Assembly (NCBI RefSeq): GCF_033568475.1
Contig: NC_133121.1
Location: 134,758,375-134,822,374 of the forward strand
Length of the DNA: 64,000 bases
Direction: 5' to 3'
Source of the DNA: Henckelia pumila
Taxonomy: Eukaryota; Streptophyta; Magnoliopsida; Lamiales; Gesneriaceae
Shown piece by piece: positions 42,674 through 54,247 of the stretch. The translations under genes were made by a program, and so were the position numbers. Within the stretch, counting starts at the first letter, position 1, and each line of letters starts with the position of its first letter. Under the pieces are notes generated by a model. That model searched no databases, had not been told where the DNA came from, and worked only from the letters and a program-made list of their open reading frames with translations.

Positions 42674-44020
42674 TGATGCGAAGATCATAAAATGATATCT
42701 CAGGTGGTGGGTATGACCCCGGACTATAAATCATTGAGCCTTCTTGTCGTCTCGAGAAGGAAAATTACACATAAAAAAACAAGAAAACTCGTCAGTGGGG
42801 CGCCGAAGGGTTGTCCGGCGTCGCCACTCTAATGCTTAAGTTAGATTAAGATATATGAAGTGGAGTGAGCTTATGAGATTGAGAAATTGAGTGTGCGTAT
42901 GAAGACATAAAAAGCGTAAGAAGACGTGAAGAACGTACCGTAGACAGGCACATGAGCCTAATATTTATAGGAATTCAGGAGAAATTCTAATGATTGTATG
43001 GCATGGGTTTTTTACAGCTTTAAATGTGACAAGATGTTTCCCGTAATTTCTGGATAAAGCCCATACTTATTCATCACTATTTTTTGTAACTCTCAGATGG
43101 TGCCCATGCTGTGGGACCCGTGTTCTGGTTCTGCCTGGGGAGGGCTCTCTAGCCCGGGAAAGGTTCTCTGGAAAGGGAAGATCTTTCTGCCCGGGAAGGG
43201 CTCTCTGGAAAGGGAAGAACTTTTGGCAAGACAAGGCAAGGCGAGACACCTCTTGCCAAGGCAAGGCAAGGGAAGACACCTCTTGGCAATTCAAGGGAAG
43301 ACACCTCTTCTTGGCAAGGGGAGACACCTCTTGGCAAGGCAAAGGAAGACACCTCTTCCTTATTTCTCTTGGGTTCTAGTTCTTCACGGTCTTCTTTTAC
43401 CCATCAATCTCGGAACCACTCTGCACCGGCTTTTTGACAACCACTCGGGTTTGGTGATAACCCTGGATATTTTACATGGGTATCATTTTCCAACCACTTG
43501 AAGGCTTGGTGCGTAGCCAGTGGGGTCTGCCAGATTCTACCTTGCAGATTTTGCTAGACGAGGCGTGCGCCACTACTGTTGAATGTTTCTCCATTCGCCC
43601 CGGTGGTAAATGCTTTATCCCCGATACTTACCACAGTCATGCAACAAGGTGCATGTTTTATCACCACCGCCGACCCCAATTTCGAGGAGTGCGAGCTTTC
43701 TTCCGGCTGACTCTTTAGTACCGACGTTTTCCCTACCAAAAAAGGGTTCTGGTTATGGTTTATGTACTCATTGGACTGGTCTCGTTGTTTCTATGTTTAC
43801 TGGTGGTGAGATCAAAATTTTATTCTCGCTACCGTCGTCCTGGTGGTGCTGTGGCGGCGAAATAGAAACCGTGTTGGTGCTGTGGCGGTGGAATATAATT
43901 TATCTAGTTTTTATTATGGTTATTATTAGTATTTTGTTTGAGTTTATCTTGTAATCATTAGCTTCATTTAGTCAAATACGTATCATTTTATTCTAGTCTT
44001 TGTCTGAATGGTTTGATTTT
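42674..44020 (+). repeat. C unit, copy 1
   Basis: About 1.35 kb starting TGATGCGAAGATC and ending GAATGGTTTGATTTT; further copies at 57522-58871 (same strand) and 58906-60214 (opposite strand). It contains a minisatellite (43216-43350) and a GC-richer 3' part (43550-43900) with no intact reading frame shared among copies. The family is unknown; it may be part of a larger transposon. Confidence 0.85.
43216..43350 (+). repeat. Minisatellite of GGCAAGG / GACACCTCTT units, copy 1
   Basis: Variable-length tandem units of the form GGCAAGGGAAGACACCTCTT (about 20-34 bp). The purine-rich preface (43140-43215) also repeats GGGCTCTCTGGAAAGGGAAG. Related arrays lie at 58066-58220 and, inverted, 59566-59725. 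Confidence 0.85.
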
Positions 44021-45769
44021 TTTTTTGATCCGTTATGTTGGGCTTTGGCCCAACTATCCTTATTATCCCAGTCCACTACCCAAAATATATTAATCCCCTA
44101 TCCTCAATCAGTAAGTGGGGTGCACCTCCTCTGTGTGTTGATGGCTTTCTGCTGTGTGAAAAAGGGATTATTCTATGCTATACCTGAGTACTTCTCCCCC
44201 ATGATGTGGTCAAATATCAATCATTGGATTATCAAAACATATGTCAATTTTCATAAAAATATATGGGTCACACGTGATCTAATGGTAATGAAATAGGGGG
44301 AGAAACAATCCCGGTGTAGCATAGATTAACCCGTGAAAAAGGAAGCCGCCCGTGAGAAAATGAGAGGAGGCCGAGAGATTGAGAGGATTTAAGGGGCGAG
44401 AGAGTGAGGCGGCCAGGCTTAGTGTTGATGCCCTCTCTCGTCCTCGTTTTTGTGTGAGCATTCAATCCATCGGCTTCTTTGTGAGGCTGCCGATCTGTGT
44501 GAAAGAGTGGGGCAGTGTTTTGGGATTTCCTACTGTGTGTAGGCGTGAGTTTGGATTGGGAGAAGCCTTTGTGGTATTCGTCGTGGATTGCCGGTAGATT
44601 GAAGAGTTTTAGCGTCTGAGCCCCGAAATCCTTGAGTTTATTCACGTTATTGCTAATTTATTTTCTTTGGTTTCTTGCCTGTTGCTTTCGGTGTGTTCTT
44701 GTTTTGCTGGTGATAGTTTCTATTGAGGCTGGATAATCGCACGACGAGGACCGTGGATTCCTAACACGTTCAATAATGGGGTTTTTAAATAATTATTATA
44801 TATTTAAGAATAATTTAAGAAAATATAACAAACATAAAAATTTTAAGGAAATAGAACGAGCCCAAAGGGCTGATTCGATGTTGCCGTTCAAGGCACTGCC
44901 TTGAACGACACATCTTTTGACACGTGTCAATGGTTATTTAATTTTTTTTTTAGAAAAGGAAATTGTATATTGCTAACCATGGTTAACCCGAAAAAATTTC
45001 AAAAGACAAACTTCTTCCCGCTTCGTTCATCTGCTCTTCGCCCACCTCTGTTGTTTGGCCAAATTTCACTCTTAAGCAAGATTCATATTATCTCGCGTCG
45101 CTTCTCCTCGCCGTCAACATAATTTGTCCTCGTGCCGCTTTCCTCGCCGTCGACGTCCACTCACCCGCCCGCAATCGGCGTGTAATTTTATGCCTTCTTG
45201 CCGGGACTGAATTTTTTCGTTTTATCTTATCTTTCTTCTTCACCGTAATTTGTTTCTTTACAAATTTTCCAGGTTGTAAACGACTCGTTGGTTTTTTAAG
45301 AGCCCGTGTTTGTGCACGCATCTTTTTCTCTCCATCAGGTATTGTCTTTCTTGTTTGTTTTCAAAAAGATCTCGTATTTTTACGGATATTCTTTGATGGG
45401 TTTTTATTTTCTCCTTGTTTTGTAATTTGGATGCAACGTGAGTTGTTGAGAATGTGATGCTTTTGATTTTTTTAATCTCGATTCTGCTATTTCTCGACAA
45501 TGTGTAGAGTTGTCCACTGCTAATTGGACACTTTGGTCCGGAAATTTGTTGGTTCTGAGTGCATTTTTTTACATTTTTACCTTGAAGAATTGAAGTGTCT
45601 TCCTTGTACTTTTTGATTTATTTTAGGATTTTGTGAGTATCTGTATCTTGTATCTGCTTTGAGTTTGTGATGCTTTCACTTTGGCATCTCCCTATATTTC
45701 TTTGATTAACAATATTTTGTTGGATAAAAAGATTTACTCGTCACCTCCAAATTTAGCCACAATTCATTA
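44021..45769. other. Unclassified sequence between A1 and the LINE remnant
   Basis: About 1.75 kb. Bases 44280-44760 are GC-richer with short open frames on both strands but no recognised domain. Bases 44870-45330 look like gene-like CT-rich leader sequence. A CACGTG-containing palindrome TTGACACGTGTCAA is at 44917-44930. I cannot assign a gene. Confidence 0.4.
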
Positions 45770-46372
45770 ATTAAATATTATCTCAAAACCTCAGTCCATT
45801 ATCTATGGGGATTTAGCGGCGGTTAATAAAGGAATCTGCTTGGTGCAAGATAGAGGTATGGAAATTCATGAAATCACAACTGATTCTCTTCTGGCGGCGC
45901 AAGAAGTTACCAACCCAGTAGATGATGTTAGCTATACTGGAGATATTGAGCTCGTTTGGATTTTGTAGAGATTTTTTTAAAATAAGTGCTTTTAAAAGCT
46001 ACAATTTTTGGCTTTTAAAAAAGCTCTAATTTTGACTTAAAAAGTGCTTATTTAAGCACTTTTTTGGTCAACCAAACACATTGTTAACTGAAAAGCACTT
46101 AAAAAAATGTTTTTTTGGTCTGGCTTTTGAAACCAAACGGGGCCATTGCAATGACTATTCGATGTCGTCTGGATGACTTTCCGGGACTAAAACTAATTTA
46201 TGTTCCTCGTTCGGCGAATGTAATTGTTCATGAACTTGCTTTATTTGCTCTTTCTTCCCCTCCCTTTGTATTTGGGAATCTGGGAATTTTCCTTTCTGAT
46301 TAATAAATCTTGTATTAAACGATGTTTCACTCTCTTAATATTATTGCAAGATTTCTTTTAAAAAAAAAAAAA
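45770..46372 (+). pseudogene. RNase H (RVT_3-type) end of a LINE, interrupted by a MITE
   Basis: Two coding pieces of one domain: 45800-45950 (ITTDSLLAAQEVTNPVDDVS) and 46145-46303 (RCRLDDFPGLKLIYVPRSAN... ALFALSSPP). The TDSLLA and PRSANVIVHELA motifs carry the D and H-containing C-terminal part of the plant LINE RNase H. A stop at 46301 is followed by an AATAAA signal (46303-46308) and an A tract ending near 46372, as expected for a LINE 3' end. Everything upstream (RT, endonuclease) is missing. A stand-alone RNase H-like host pseudogene is an alternative. Confidence 0.7.
45951..46144. mobile_element. hAT-type MITE inside the RNase H pseudogene
   Basis: Ends CTCGTTTGGATTTTGTAG and, in reverse complement, GGCCCCGTTTGGTTTCAAAAG, with inner inverted sequence AAGTGCTTTTAAAAGC/GCTTTTTAAGCACTT. 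CGTTTGG ends are common in plant hAT MITEs. Removing it rejoins the RNase H reading frame approximately. Confidence 0.7.
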
Positions 46373-48053
46373 GAAGACACAATTCGAATTTTAAAAAATA
46401 ATGCTTTGCCAAAAAAAAGCCACTATTATCGATGCAAAAATAAATAAATATATATCATATTATTAAATTTTAAAATAAGAATATAATATATTAATAATCT
46501 ACGTTTTCATAATTGGATCAGTCACCCTTCAACTAGTCAACTTTGTTTAATCTTTAGTATTATATTATTCGAATTTGCAATAATAGTTCATTTTTAAATG
46601 ATTTATTAACGTAGTCCGCCATAATCGAATAAAATATAATTTTTGCTCTCTTGTTTTAATTTCTTAACTTCATCCCTGTCAATAACCGTTTCAGTTAATC
46701 TTTTAAAAATAGTTCAACCGGTTCAACAGATTCAATTGGACGGTCCGATTGAAAACTAATATATTATATTAAATATATTTAAAATTTTAAATATGTTTAT
46801 AAATAATAAAAATATATATTTAGCAAGTTTAAAATCCAAACAATAGGATACATATATTCATAATATGAAATATTATATATTTTTTAGAAAGAAAATATAA
46901 ATTAAAATATGCTCAAATGTAAAACAACATTTCTAAAAAATTTTAAAATCTAAATAATTATAAATATATTTAACCAAAAATAAAATTTTAAATAAAAGAA
47001 ATATGATTTTTTTTCAAAAAAATAAAAATAAAAAAATAAAACAAGAAAAAATAAAATTCTTAAAGACAATTAAGTTTGACTGTTAAAATGTCTTATTAAC
47101 TTGATCGGACCGGACTATCACCGGTTTTCAGTCAAAATCGGTTGGTCTGATCTGATTTAAACTGCTAACAACAAAGAGTTCACGAAAATTTTATTGAAAA
47201 ATTTAATTAATGGTTTCAAAATTTTAAATAATTTTATAATAAGATTATTCAAATTAAGACCTTTATTTTGACAGAGTTTTGGGATGTGTAACACCAAATT
47301 CTCACAATAATTTGTGAGAATTCAGCTTTGAGAGTCTAATAATATTTATTTTTCATATAAAATTATATAATTTCTTCTATCAATTTTTTTTACTTGTTTG
47401 AAATTTAGCGATTTTAAATTTTATTTCATTTCGATTATCAAACAGGTTGTATTTGGAGTTAATTCGACCTATACGTTTTTTTTTAAAAAAATAATTTTTT
47501 TTAGAATTTGATATTTTCTTATATCTTTTCCAAAAAATATTTATTTTAATTTATTTGAATTATATTTTTAGTTATATATGTATATATATGATTATTTTGA
47601 TTTAAAATATTATTTTAATAGTATTTTAGTTTATTTTGATTTATTTGTTGTTGCTTAACTTTTAAACTAATATATATTTTTATTTTTACACATTTATAAT
47701 CTTTAAAATTTTAAATATTTTATCTACTATATTATATATCATTTTATATAATATACTGGTTTTCCGGGATTCCAATTCAATGGAACAGAACGATTGATTG
47801 TTTTTGAAAAATCAACCGATGAATTTTATTATTAATCTGATTATATATGAAAGTACTATACATTAATTTATTAGTTTCTGTTTTAAAATTAAAAAATGTA
47901 TTTTATATATTTAATCATTTTTTTATCAATATTAAAAGTTGAATTGTGCCTTAAAATCAAAAGGTTTACAAATTTTAAATTATTAATTTCGTCTGATCAG
48001 CTTGGGCCTTTTTTGGTTCTGAGTCTTCTGACACAAGTAGATGAGTTGGGGTT

Positions 48054-48062
48054 TTTATAAAA
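48054..48062. repeat. 9-bp target-site duplication TTTATAAAA, left copy
   Basis: Identical to 55627-55635 and present once at the empty site 40844-40852. Nine bases is characteristic of Mutator-like elements. Confidence 0.9.
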
Positions 48063-48190
48063 GGGTAAATTATAAATTCATACCCAAACATATTTTTATC
48101 TTATATTTTAATACCTAATCCATTAAAACGTATTTTTTACTTCCTGGAGAGAGAAAATTTTGTTTAAAAATACCAATTCTACCCTTATCT
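48063..48190 (+). repeat. Left terminal inverted repeat of the insertion
   Basis: Starts GGGTAAATT and ends around TACCCTTATC; pairs in diverged form with 55543-55626. Sequence just inside (48191-48234) contains TCACTAAG, ten A and GTGA, a string also found at about 13455-13478. Confidence 0.65.
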
Positions 48191-48234
48191 ATTAAAAATC
48201 CTAATAAATCACTAAGAAAAAAAAAAGTGAGAGA

Positions 48235-50219
48235 ATGGTTACTAAAAACAAAACAAATCCAAATAGTATTTATATAAAAATTCAAATTAAAATCAAAAAA
48301 CATAAACCATATCATATACATGCTTATGTTGATACAGGAGCAAGTATGTGTCTAGCAAGTAAGCACATACTCCCAACTCATTATTGAAAGAAATACGACA
48401 AATGATTAAAAGTTCGAATAGGAGATGGATCAATAATCATGCTTAATACAGTAGCAGAAAAATTAAAAATAGAAATAGAAGAAACAAAATTTGTAATACC
48501 CATTATATAGAATCAGGAATGGACATTATAATAGAAAATAACTTTTTAAGAGAATATCTGCCCTTTACACAATTTGAAAATCACATAACTTTAAACAAAG
48601 GATCATCAATGATTTATATTCTAAAATACGAACAGCATTTCGTGTAGGAAATAAAGGATTTACAAAGAATTTTCATAAACGAAATACAAATCCAATAGAA
48701 CTAAAAATAGAAAATATTTTAACAATTAATCATGAAAAAGAAATCATGAAGAAATTTCATGATATTTGTTCTGAAAATCCTCAGGACAAAATTAAGAAAA
48801 GAAAACAATTCATTGCTTCAATAAAACTTAAAGACCCTAATATCACAATTCGTGAAGCACCAAGAAGATGCAACATGAATGATGTAAAAATATTCGAAAA
48901 AGAGGTTCAAGAATTACTAAAACTTAAGATAATCATCCCAAGCAAGAGTCCACACTCTTCACCAGCCTTTTATGTCAGTAAGAAAGACACTGATAAGAAA
49001 AGAATGGTAATTGATTATCGAAAATTGAATAATGCAAACAATTATGGATGGATATTACATCCCAAACAAGAATGATTTACTATCTTATATAGGATGAATG
49101 AAATATTTCTCTAGTTTAGATTGTAAATCAGGATTCTGGCAAATTCAGCTAGAACCACAAACATAATTATTTACATCATTCAGTTGTTCAAAAGGACAGT
49201 ATCAATGGACTGTATTATTTTTCGGACTTAAACAAGCACCAGGTATCTTTCAAAGATATATGGATGAATCTTTTAAATTATATGTAGATTTTTGTTGTGT
49301 TAATATAGATGACATATTAATTTATTCAAAAACACTAGATCAACATTATAAAGACCTCATGACAGTATTAGATATTTGTCATAAAGATGGAATTATATTT
49401 TCTGAAAAGAAAGCACAATTGTTTAAAACAAAAATAAATTATTTAGGATTACAAATAGAAGATGGAAAACATTGTTTACAACAACATATACTTAAGAAAA
49501 TTCACGATTTTTCTAGTGAAATCAAGGATAAAGATCAATTAAGAAGATTTTTAGGATTATTAACTTATTCTGAAAATTACATTAAGAAACTTGCAGAAAT
49601 CAGAAAACCTCTTCAGGCAAAACTTAAACAAGAATATAAGTAGAAATGGTCTAAAGAAGATACTAATTATATTGACACTATTAAAAAGAATATAATTAGT
49701 AATCTTCCCGAATTATATTTTCCTTCAAATAAAGACATAATAATAATTGAAATAGACGCCTCAGATGAATACTGGGGAGCATGTTTAAAAGCTTATACAA
49801 GAGAAAGAAATTTAGAAGAACTTACTAAAACAGCTACTAGGAATAATGAAGAATTATGTAATTATACATCAGGAACTTTTCAAGGTGCACAAATAAATTA
49901 TCATTCAAATGAAAAAGAATTATTAGCTTTAATATATACAATTAGAAATTATGAGATTTATCTTATTTCTAAACCGTTTTTAGTAAGAACGGATAATATG
50001 AATTTAACATATTTCAAGACAAGAAAAATATCAAGAAATACAGGGAGAAATGCAGCAAGGTTAATAAGATGGCAATTGAAATTGAACCATTATCAGTTCG
50101 AGATCCAACATGTCAAAGGAACGGATAATTCATTATCCAACGCATTAACCAGAGAATTTCATCCAAATTATACTATCCGTAGTAACGAAATAACAAAAGA
50201 GATCCTAAGTGATCCATAA
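48235..50219 (+). pseudogene. Endogenous caulimovirid pol: protease, reverse transcriptase, RNase H
   Basis: The protease active site AYVDTGASMC is at about 48322-48351, followed by a conserved GMDIIIENNFL block near 48520-48545. RT spans about 48746-49640, with SPAFYVSKKD, a KLNNAN-type block and the catalytic [11 protein letters not shown] at about 49299-49331. RNase H has EIDASDEYWG, NEKELLAL and VRTDN (49750-49995), ending at 50219. No integrase follows, which separates it from LTR elements and is normal for caulimovirids. It is broken by UGA codons in the protease (near 48386 and 48404), a frame change near 48510, stops near 48645, 49074 and 49643, and small frame slips, so no polyprotein can form. 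Confidence 0.9.
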
Positions 50220-50230
50220 AATGACCACGA

Positions 50231-50410
50231 GTCATCCGAACATGCCTTAGAAAGCATGGGAAATATAAATTGATGAAATGAGATTTATATTCAGAGACAT
50301 GAATTATTTTATGACTTTCAGTCATCCGAATATGCCTCAGAAAGTATGGGAAATATAAATTGATGAAAATGAGATTTATATTCAGAAACATGAATTACTC
50401 TATGAGTAAA
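50231..50410 (+). repeat. 90-bp tandem duplication between viral pol and the next ORF
   Basis: GTCATCCGAACATGCC...ATGAATTA (from 50231) is repeated from 50321 with about 90% identity. It lies in the non-coding gap after pol; a 20-bp TA run follows at 50531-50550. Confidence 0.88.
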
Positions 50411-50565
50411 GACAATCAATCTCATTTATGAAGATTGATTCAATTCTTGCAAAAGAATTTCATAAATGCAATGATACGCATAATAAAACTATCCGAGTTA
50501 CTCACGAAAAAGAGTTAAATTTCTAACCATTTATATATATATATATATATGTTTTATTGTGCAGT

Positions 50566-51694
50566 ATGGAGCAATTAAATCAATTAGAAGAACAATTGAT
50601 TGACATAGATGAAGAAATTCAGATTCTTCAACAAAGAAAAAAGAACATAAAAGGAAAAATTCAGAGGATTAAAGAAAAGATGACAACATCATCATCATCA
50701 TCCTCACCAAAAACTCCAATCAAGTTAGAAACTCCATTTAACAAAATAATGGAGATGAATGAAAAACAGTCAGTGGTCACAGCCAACACCGAGAAAAAAA
50801 AATAAAAAAAAGAAATGACGTTTAAAAGTGCCCTTGAAGCAAGAGAAAGAAAGATGGTCAATCTGCGACCACAAAAATCAATTTTTGAAAAAACAATTTT
50901 TCCAGAAAAACTCAAGACTGAATTCTTTGAAACACTAAACTATTTAAGAATAGCCAAACCATCTGCAGAATCTTGGCTACAAACTTGTGACACACAGAGC
51001 ATATCAAGAGCAAGAACACTGCAAGGTACTCCAGCGCATGAAGTCGCAAGATTCTTTTCAAATGGATTATTAAGTGGATTGGAAGTTAGTCCCAACAATC
51101 AAGAAATAGAACTATTTCCATATCAGTTGAGAAATAGTATCATTCAGTTCAAGAAAGCAGTCTTTAAGGACGATCCAGTATTAACATTGAGTATTCACTC
51201 AACCCTTCCAGATTGGGATAATAACAAATTCTATCAACCAATGGTATATATTCAAATGTCGAAAACAAAAAGACAAGTTCTTATTCGAATGATCAAATGA
51301 AGAGAAACCACTAATGGATATCTCAACACTTTCTGAGATAAGAATAAAGACATTGATTGACATTATCTCAAAGACAGGAAAGATTGATGGAAACTCAAAG
51401 GTTAAAATAAATTTTGCAACCAGTAAAATTTTATTAACCACTGGACACAAGGAGACAATCCAAAAGAAAGAACAAGTCATGTTAGCTCAATTCGAAGCTC
51501 CAATCTATGAAGCAAGAGTTGACATGACCCAAGAAACCCAACAAATGCTATGTCAAAGACTAAGAACAATGATTTCCACTCAAAAATGTGGACATTGCCA
51601 ACCCATTCAGACAGAAGAAGCAGCTGTCAAAGAAGACAAACCAATAAAGAAATGGTCTGAATGTACCAGTGATTCAGAAAGTGACACAATGTAA
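50566..51694 (+). pseudogene. Caulimovirid ORF-VI-position protein (transactivator/inclusion-body protein by position)
   Basis: Three pieces of one gene: 50566-50802 starts with a coiled-coil-like, E/K/Q-rich segment; after an in-frame UAA (50803-50805) the frame goes on to 51300; a one-base shift then leads to 51314-51694, which ends in an acidic tail with CGHCQP before it. In caulimovirids the gene between pol and the large intergenic region codes for the inclusion-body matrix/translation transactivator. I assign the role by position, because I do not see a decisive motif. Confidence 0.6.
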
Positions 51695-52207
51695 AAATAA
51701 ATGAAATCGTGGACCACACCACATGTTAAAGGCATCCACTCAGATGTAAAATGAGCTGTTTTCCATTATGTAGTATCGGGTGGTCCCCCTCTTTTTTTTT
51801 ATTATGTATGCGTTTCTCCACGCCTATAAAAGGTGATGTTTTGTGTTGTAAATGAATAAGTGAAGTTTAAGTATCTCTCTCTTCTTAAGTTTCTTACAAT
51901 CTGTTTCATACAAGACGTATGAAAACTATCAGAAACTAAGAAACATAAAATCAGAAACAAAAATAAGCCTTATGGCTAATAACTAAACAAGTAGGGCGTA
52001 AGGAGGATAAGGTTGAAAACCAACCATTGAAGATTCATGGTTAGAGTAAATCTAGAGATCCATAGAGCAAGTACCAGTTGATCAAGTGATCGTTAAGGGA
52101 AAGCAAGGATTTGGCCTCTGCTCAAAACCAAGATTCATTCAAACAAGGTAATCTTCCTAAATCTCCTGCAGCCCTTAATTCAAAGAAATATTCAAAATAC
52201 GTTAATC
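51695..52207 (+). promoter_or_regulatory. Viral intergenic region with pregenomic promoter
   Basis: Contains a TATA box in GCCTATAAAAGG (51822-51833) about 30 bp before a likely transcription start near 51855, then a CT-rich start (ATCTCTCTCTTCTTAAG). This matches the layout of caulimovirid full-length-transcript promoters. Transcription would run rightward through the primer site to the movement and coat genes. Confidence 0.7.
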
Positions 52208-52414
52208 ATGTCATCATCCTTCATAAGAAATGGAAGATTGATAATAAAAAACTGGTTTGAAATAGAAGATGATCATGAATATGATACATTTCATGAATAT
52301 CGTTTAAATACTTCTGATTTAACCATATTCGAATCAATTTATCAACTAAAATTTGTAATTATAACCTATGAATGGAACCAAACTAATCTGAAAACATTTA
52401 TCTGTTATAAATGA
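52208..52414 (+). pseudogene. Short leader ORF of the viral genome
   Basis: A 68-codon frame in the leader upstream of the primer binding site. No recognised domain. Leader ORFs are common in caulimovirid transcripts, but this one may be chance. Confidence 0.3.
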
Positions 52415-52473
52415 ATCAGATCTGTAAAGCCATGAATGAGAAAATTCATAAGAATTTGAAGAATTCCGCAACC

Positions 52474-52490
52474 TGGTATCAGAGCGGTTA
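52474..52490 (+). promoter_or_regulatory. Viral primer binding site (initiator tRNA-Met)
   Basis: TGGTATCAGAGCGGTTA matches the complement of the 3' end of initiator methionine tRNA over the first 12 bases. It marks the start of minus-strand synthesis and the conventional zero of the circular map, about 620 bp after the inferred transcription start. Confidence 0.85.
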
Positions 52491-52508
52491 AATAAAGCAG
52501 ATTATTAA

Positions 52509-53014
52509 TGCCTGGATTAACTTTAGATATTTAGATTAAAAATTTATTTGATAAAATAATCTTAATAAAAGATTTACGTCAAATAGATCAATTATGGAAT
52601 AAAATAAAAGATCTCCAAACCTTTTATTTCAAAAATCATAAAAAAGAACATTTTTCAAGCAACTGGAAATGATAATTCAAATTTCTGAAAAGGATGAAAT
52701 TGAAGACATAACAATATGTTATGAATAAGAACAAACTTTGTTATCGAAATTCGATCAACAAAAACAAAATAATAAAAGTAACAATTTTTACTAAATGAAA
52801 AATGTATGAAAATACAAAAATGAATATCTTTAATTTATATTCTCAAAATATAAATTTTGATATAGAAAATTGTGAAAACAATTTGAAACATCTTAAAAAT
52901 TGTCAATCTTCAATTGATAGTTTCGAAGATTTTCAGAATTTATTAAAACAGATAGATTCAACAAAAAGGCTTTTAATAGCCTTAAGAAAATTAAGAAGTT
53001 CTATCATCTGTTAA
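52509..53014 (+). pseudogene. Caulimovirid first ORF, decayed
   Basis: From an ATG at 52509 runs a lysine/glutamine-rich frame with several stops and shifts; the last open part is 52802-53014, ending in UAA two bases before the next gene's ATG. The tight spacing suggests it was a real viral gene. Function not recognised. Confidence 0.45.
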
Positions 53015-53015
53015 A

Positions 53016-53957
53016 ATGACAGAAGAAACAATTCCAAATCAAAATAGTCAGATTGATGAATCTGAAGAGAACCAAAAGTATAATTTGAATATTATATTTA
53101 ATCAGAATAAGTTTGTTGAGATACAGAAAACAGAGTTTTCTAATTCAAAAACAAATCTAATAGACCAACCATGAATATTAAGCAAGATTTCAAATTTTAT
53201 TAATCCCAGAAAAAATTTAATTTATTATTCGATTCGTACAAAAGAACGATCTTGTAAAATAAATAACGAATCAAGGTCTAATACTCTGAAGTTATTAACA
53301 ACTCAAGATATTGATACCATCATGGCAAAATCCAGTGAAAAAGAACGATCTGAACTGAAATATGTTCACATTGGAGGAATCGAAATAATAGTATCAGCTC
53401 ACTATCGAGAAGGAATAGATACATCAATTGAAATCACAGTTCGTGACAAAAGGATACGTAATTTTGAGGATTCTATCCTTGGAAAAATTGAAGGAAACTT
53501 ATCTTACAAAAAAATGAAATTTTGTATTTATCCACAATACAATATATCTCTTTTTGATAAAAACATAAATGACATTTTAACATTAGATTATTACTTTTAT
53601 AGAAATAATCTTATGTTAACAGGAAACCATCCGATCAATATAAACTATGTTGTCGGTTTAACAATAAGTAATAATTCTCAAACAGGAATAATTTCAACAA
53701 AACCAACTATTTCTGTTGAAAGAATGTTTGAAAATATTACAAGAATTGAACACCCTCGAAAAGCATTTATTGAAGAAATAAATCCCTATAAAAGATGGAG
53801 TTCAGATGACCTCCAAATCACAAAACAGTCTGTACCAAGAAGATCATTATCATTTGTTAGAAATGATGAAGATATTCTTGAAAAGATTGGAACCATGAAT
53901 CAAAATATTCTTAAAATTAAACAAGCTATTGTTAATGAATCAACCTCATCGCAATGA
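53016..53957 (+). pseudogene. Caulimovirid movement protein
   Basis: One frame of 313 codons with a single in-frame UGA at 53172-53174 (a tryptophan codon is likely ancestral). The conserved centre has VHIGGIEIIVSAHYREGID followed by IEITVRDKRI, the core of caulimovirid movement proteins of the 30K superfamily, which enlarge plasmodesmata for cell-to-cell spread. Its stop overlaps the next gene's start as ATGA. Apart from the UGA it is the best kept viral gene here. Confidence 0.85.
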
Positions 53958-54247
53958 CGTCCTTAATAAAATTAGAAAAAGATCTAGGAGATTTAGAAAA
54001 TAATATCAATAAGATCAATCTATCAATACAAGAATTAGAGAAGAATTTCAAAGAATATATTGATTTAGCAACGACTAGATTAATAATTAAACATGAAAGA
54101 CATAGTAATGAAATATTAAACTATCTTAAAAAAGTTCTTCCAATAGATAAAGAAAAAAGGAAAATGGAAGAAGAACCACCATTCAAAATTGAATCATGGT
54201 ATAGAAATCCCCTTAGTTATGTCAAATATAAGTATGGAGATGTTTAG
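53954..54247 (+). pseudogene. Virion-associated-protein-like viral ORF
   Basis: An intact 97-codon frame overlapping the movement gene by four bases. The N-terminal 45 residues form a heptad pattern (LEKDLGDLENNINKINLSIQ), a coiled coil as in caulimovirid virion-associated proteins, which bridge coat and movement protein. The small size and position between movement and coat genes support this; no unique motif is seen. It is listed as a pseudogene because the genome as a whole is defective. Confidence 0.6.

Larger units (their letters stand above)
39303..44020 (+). repeat. 4.7-kb duplicated segment, copy A1
   Basis: Aligns collinearly with 46477-48062 plus 55636-58871 (copy A2) from TATTAATAATCTA to AGTCTTTGTCYGAAT. 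It includes AT-rich DNA, a Tourist-like MITE, a GC-rich stretch (42445-42560) and the 1.35-kb C unit. A1 has a single TTTATAAAA at 40844-40852 where A2 carries the 7.6-kb viral insertion. Ends lack TG/CA or other recognised termini, so I treat it as a segmental duplication rather than LTRs. Confidence 0.88.

Noticed and set aside
43097..43501. 134-codon frame across the minisatellite
   Set aside because: The frame is kept open by the repeat unit and is not conserved in copies 2 and 3.
44268..44645. Overlapping frames on both strands in the GC-richer block
   Set aside because: Open on both strands with no domain; GC-rich composition alone explains this.
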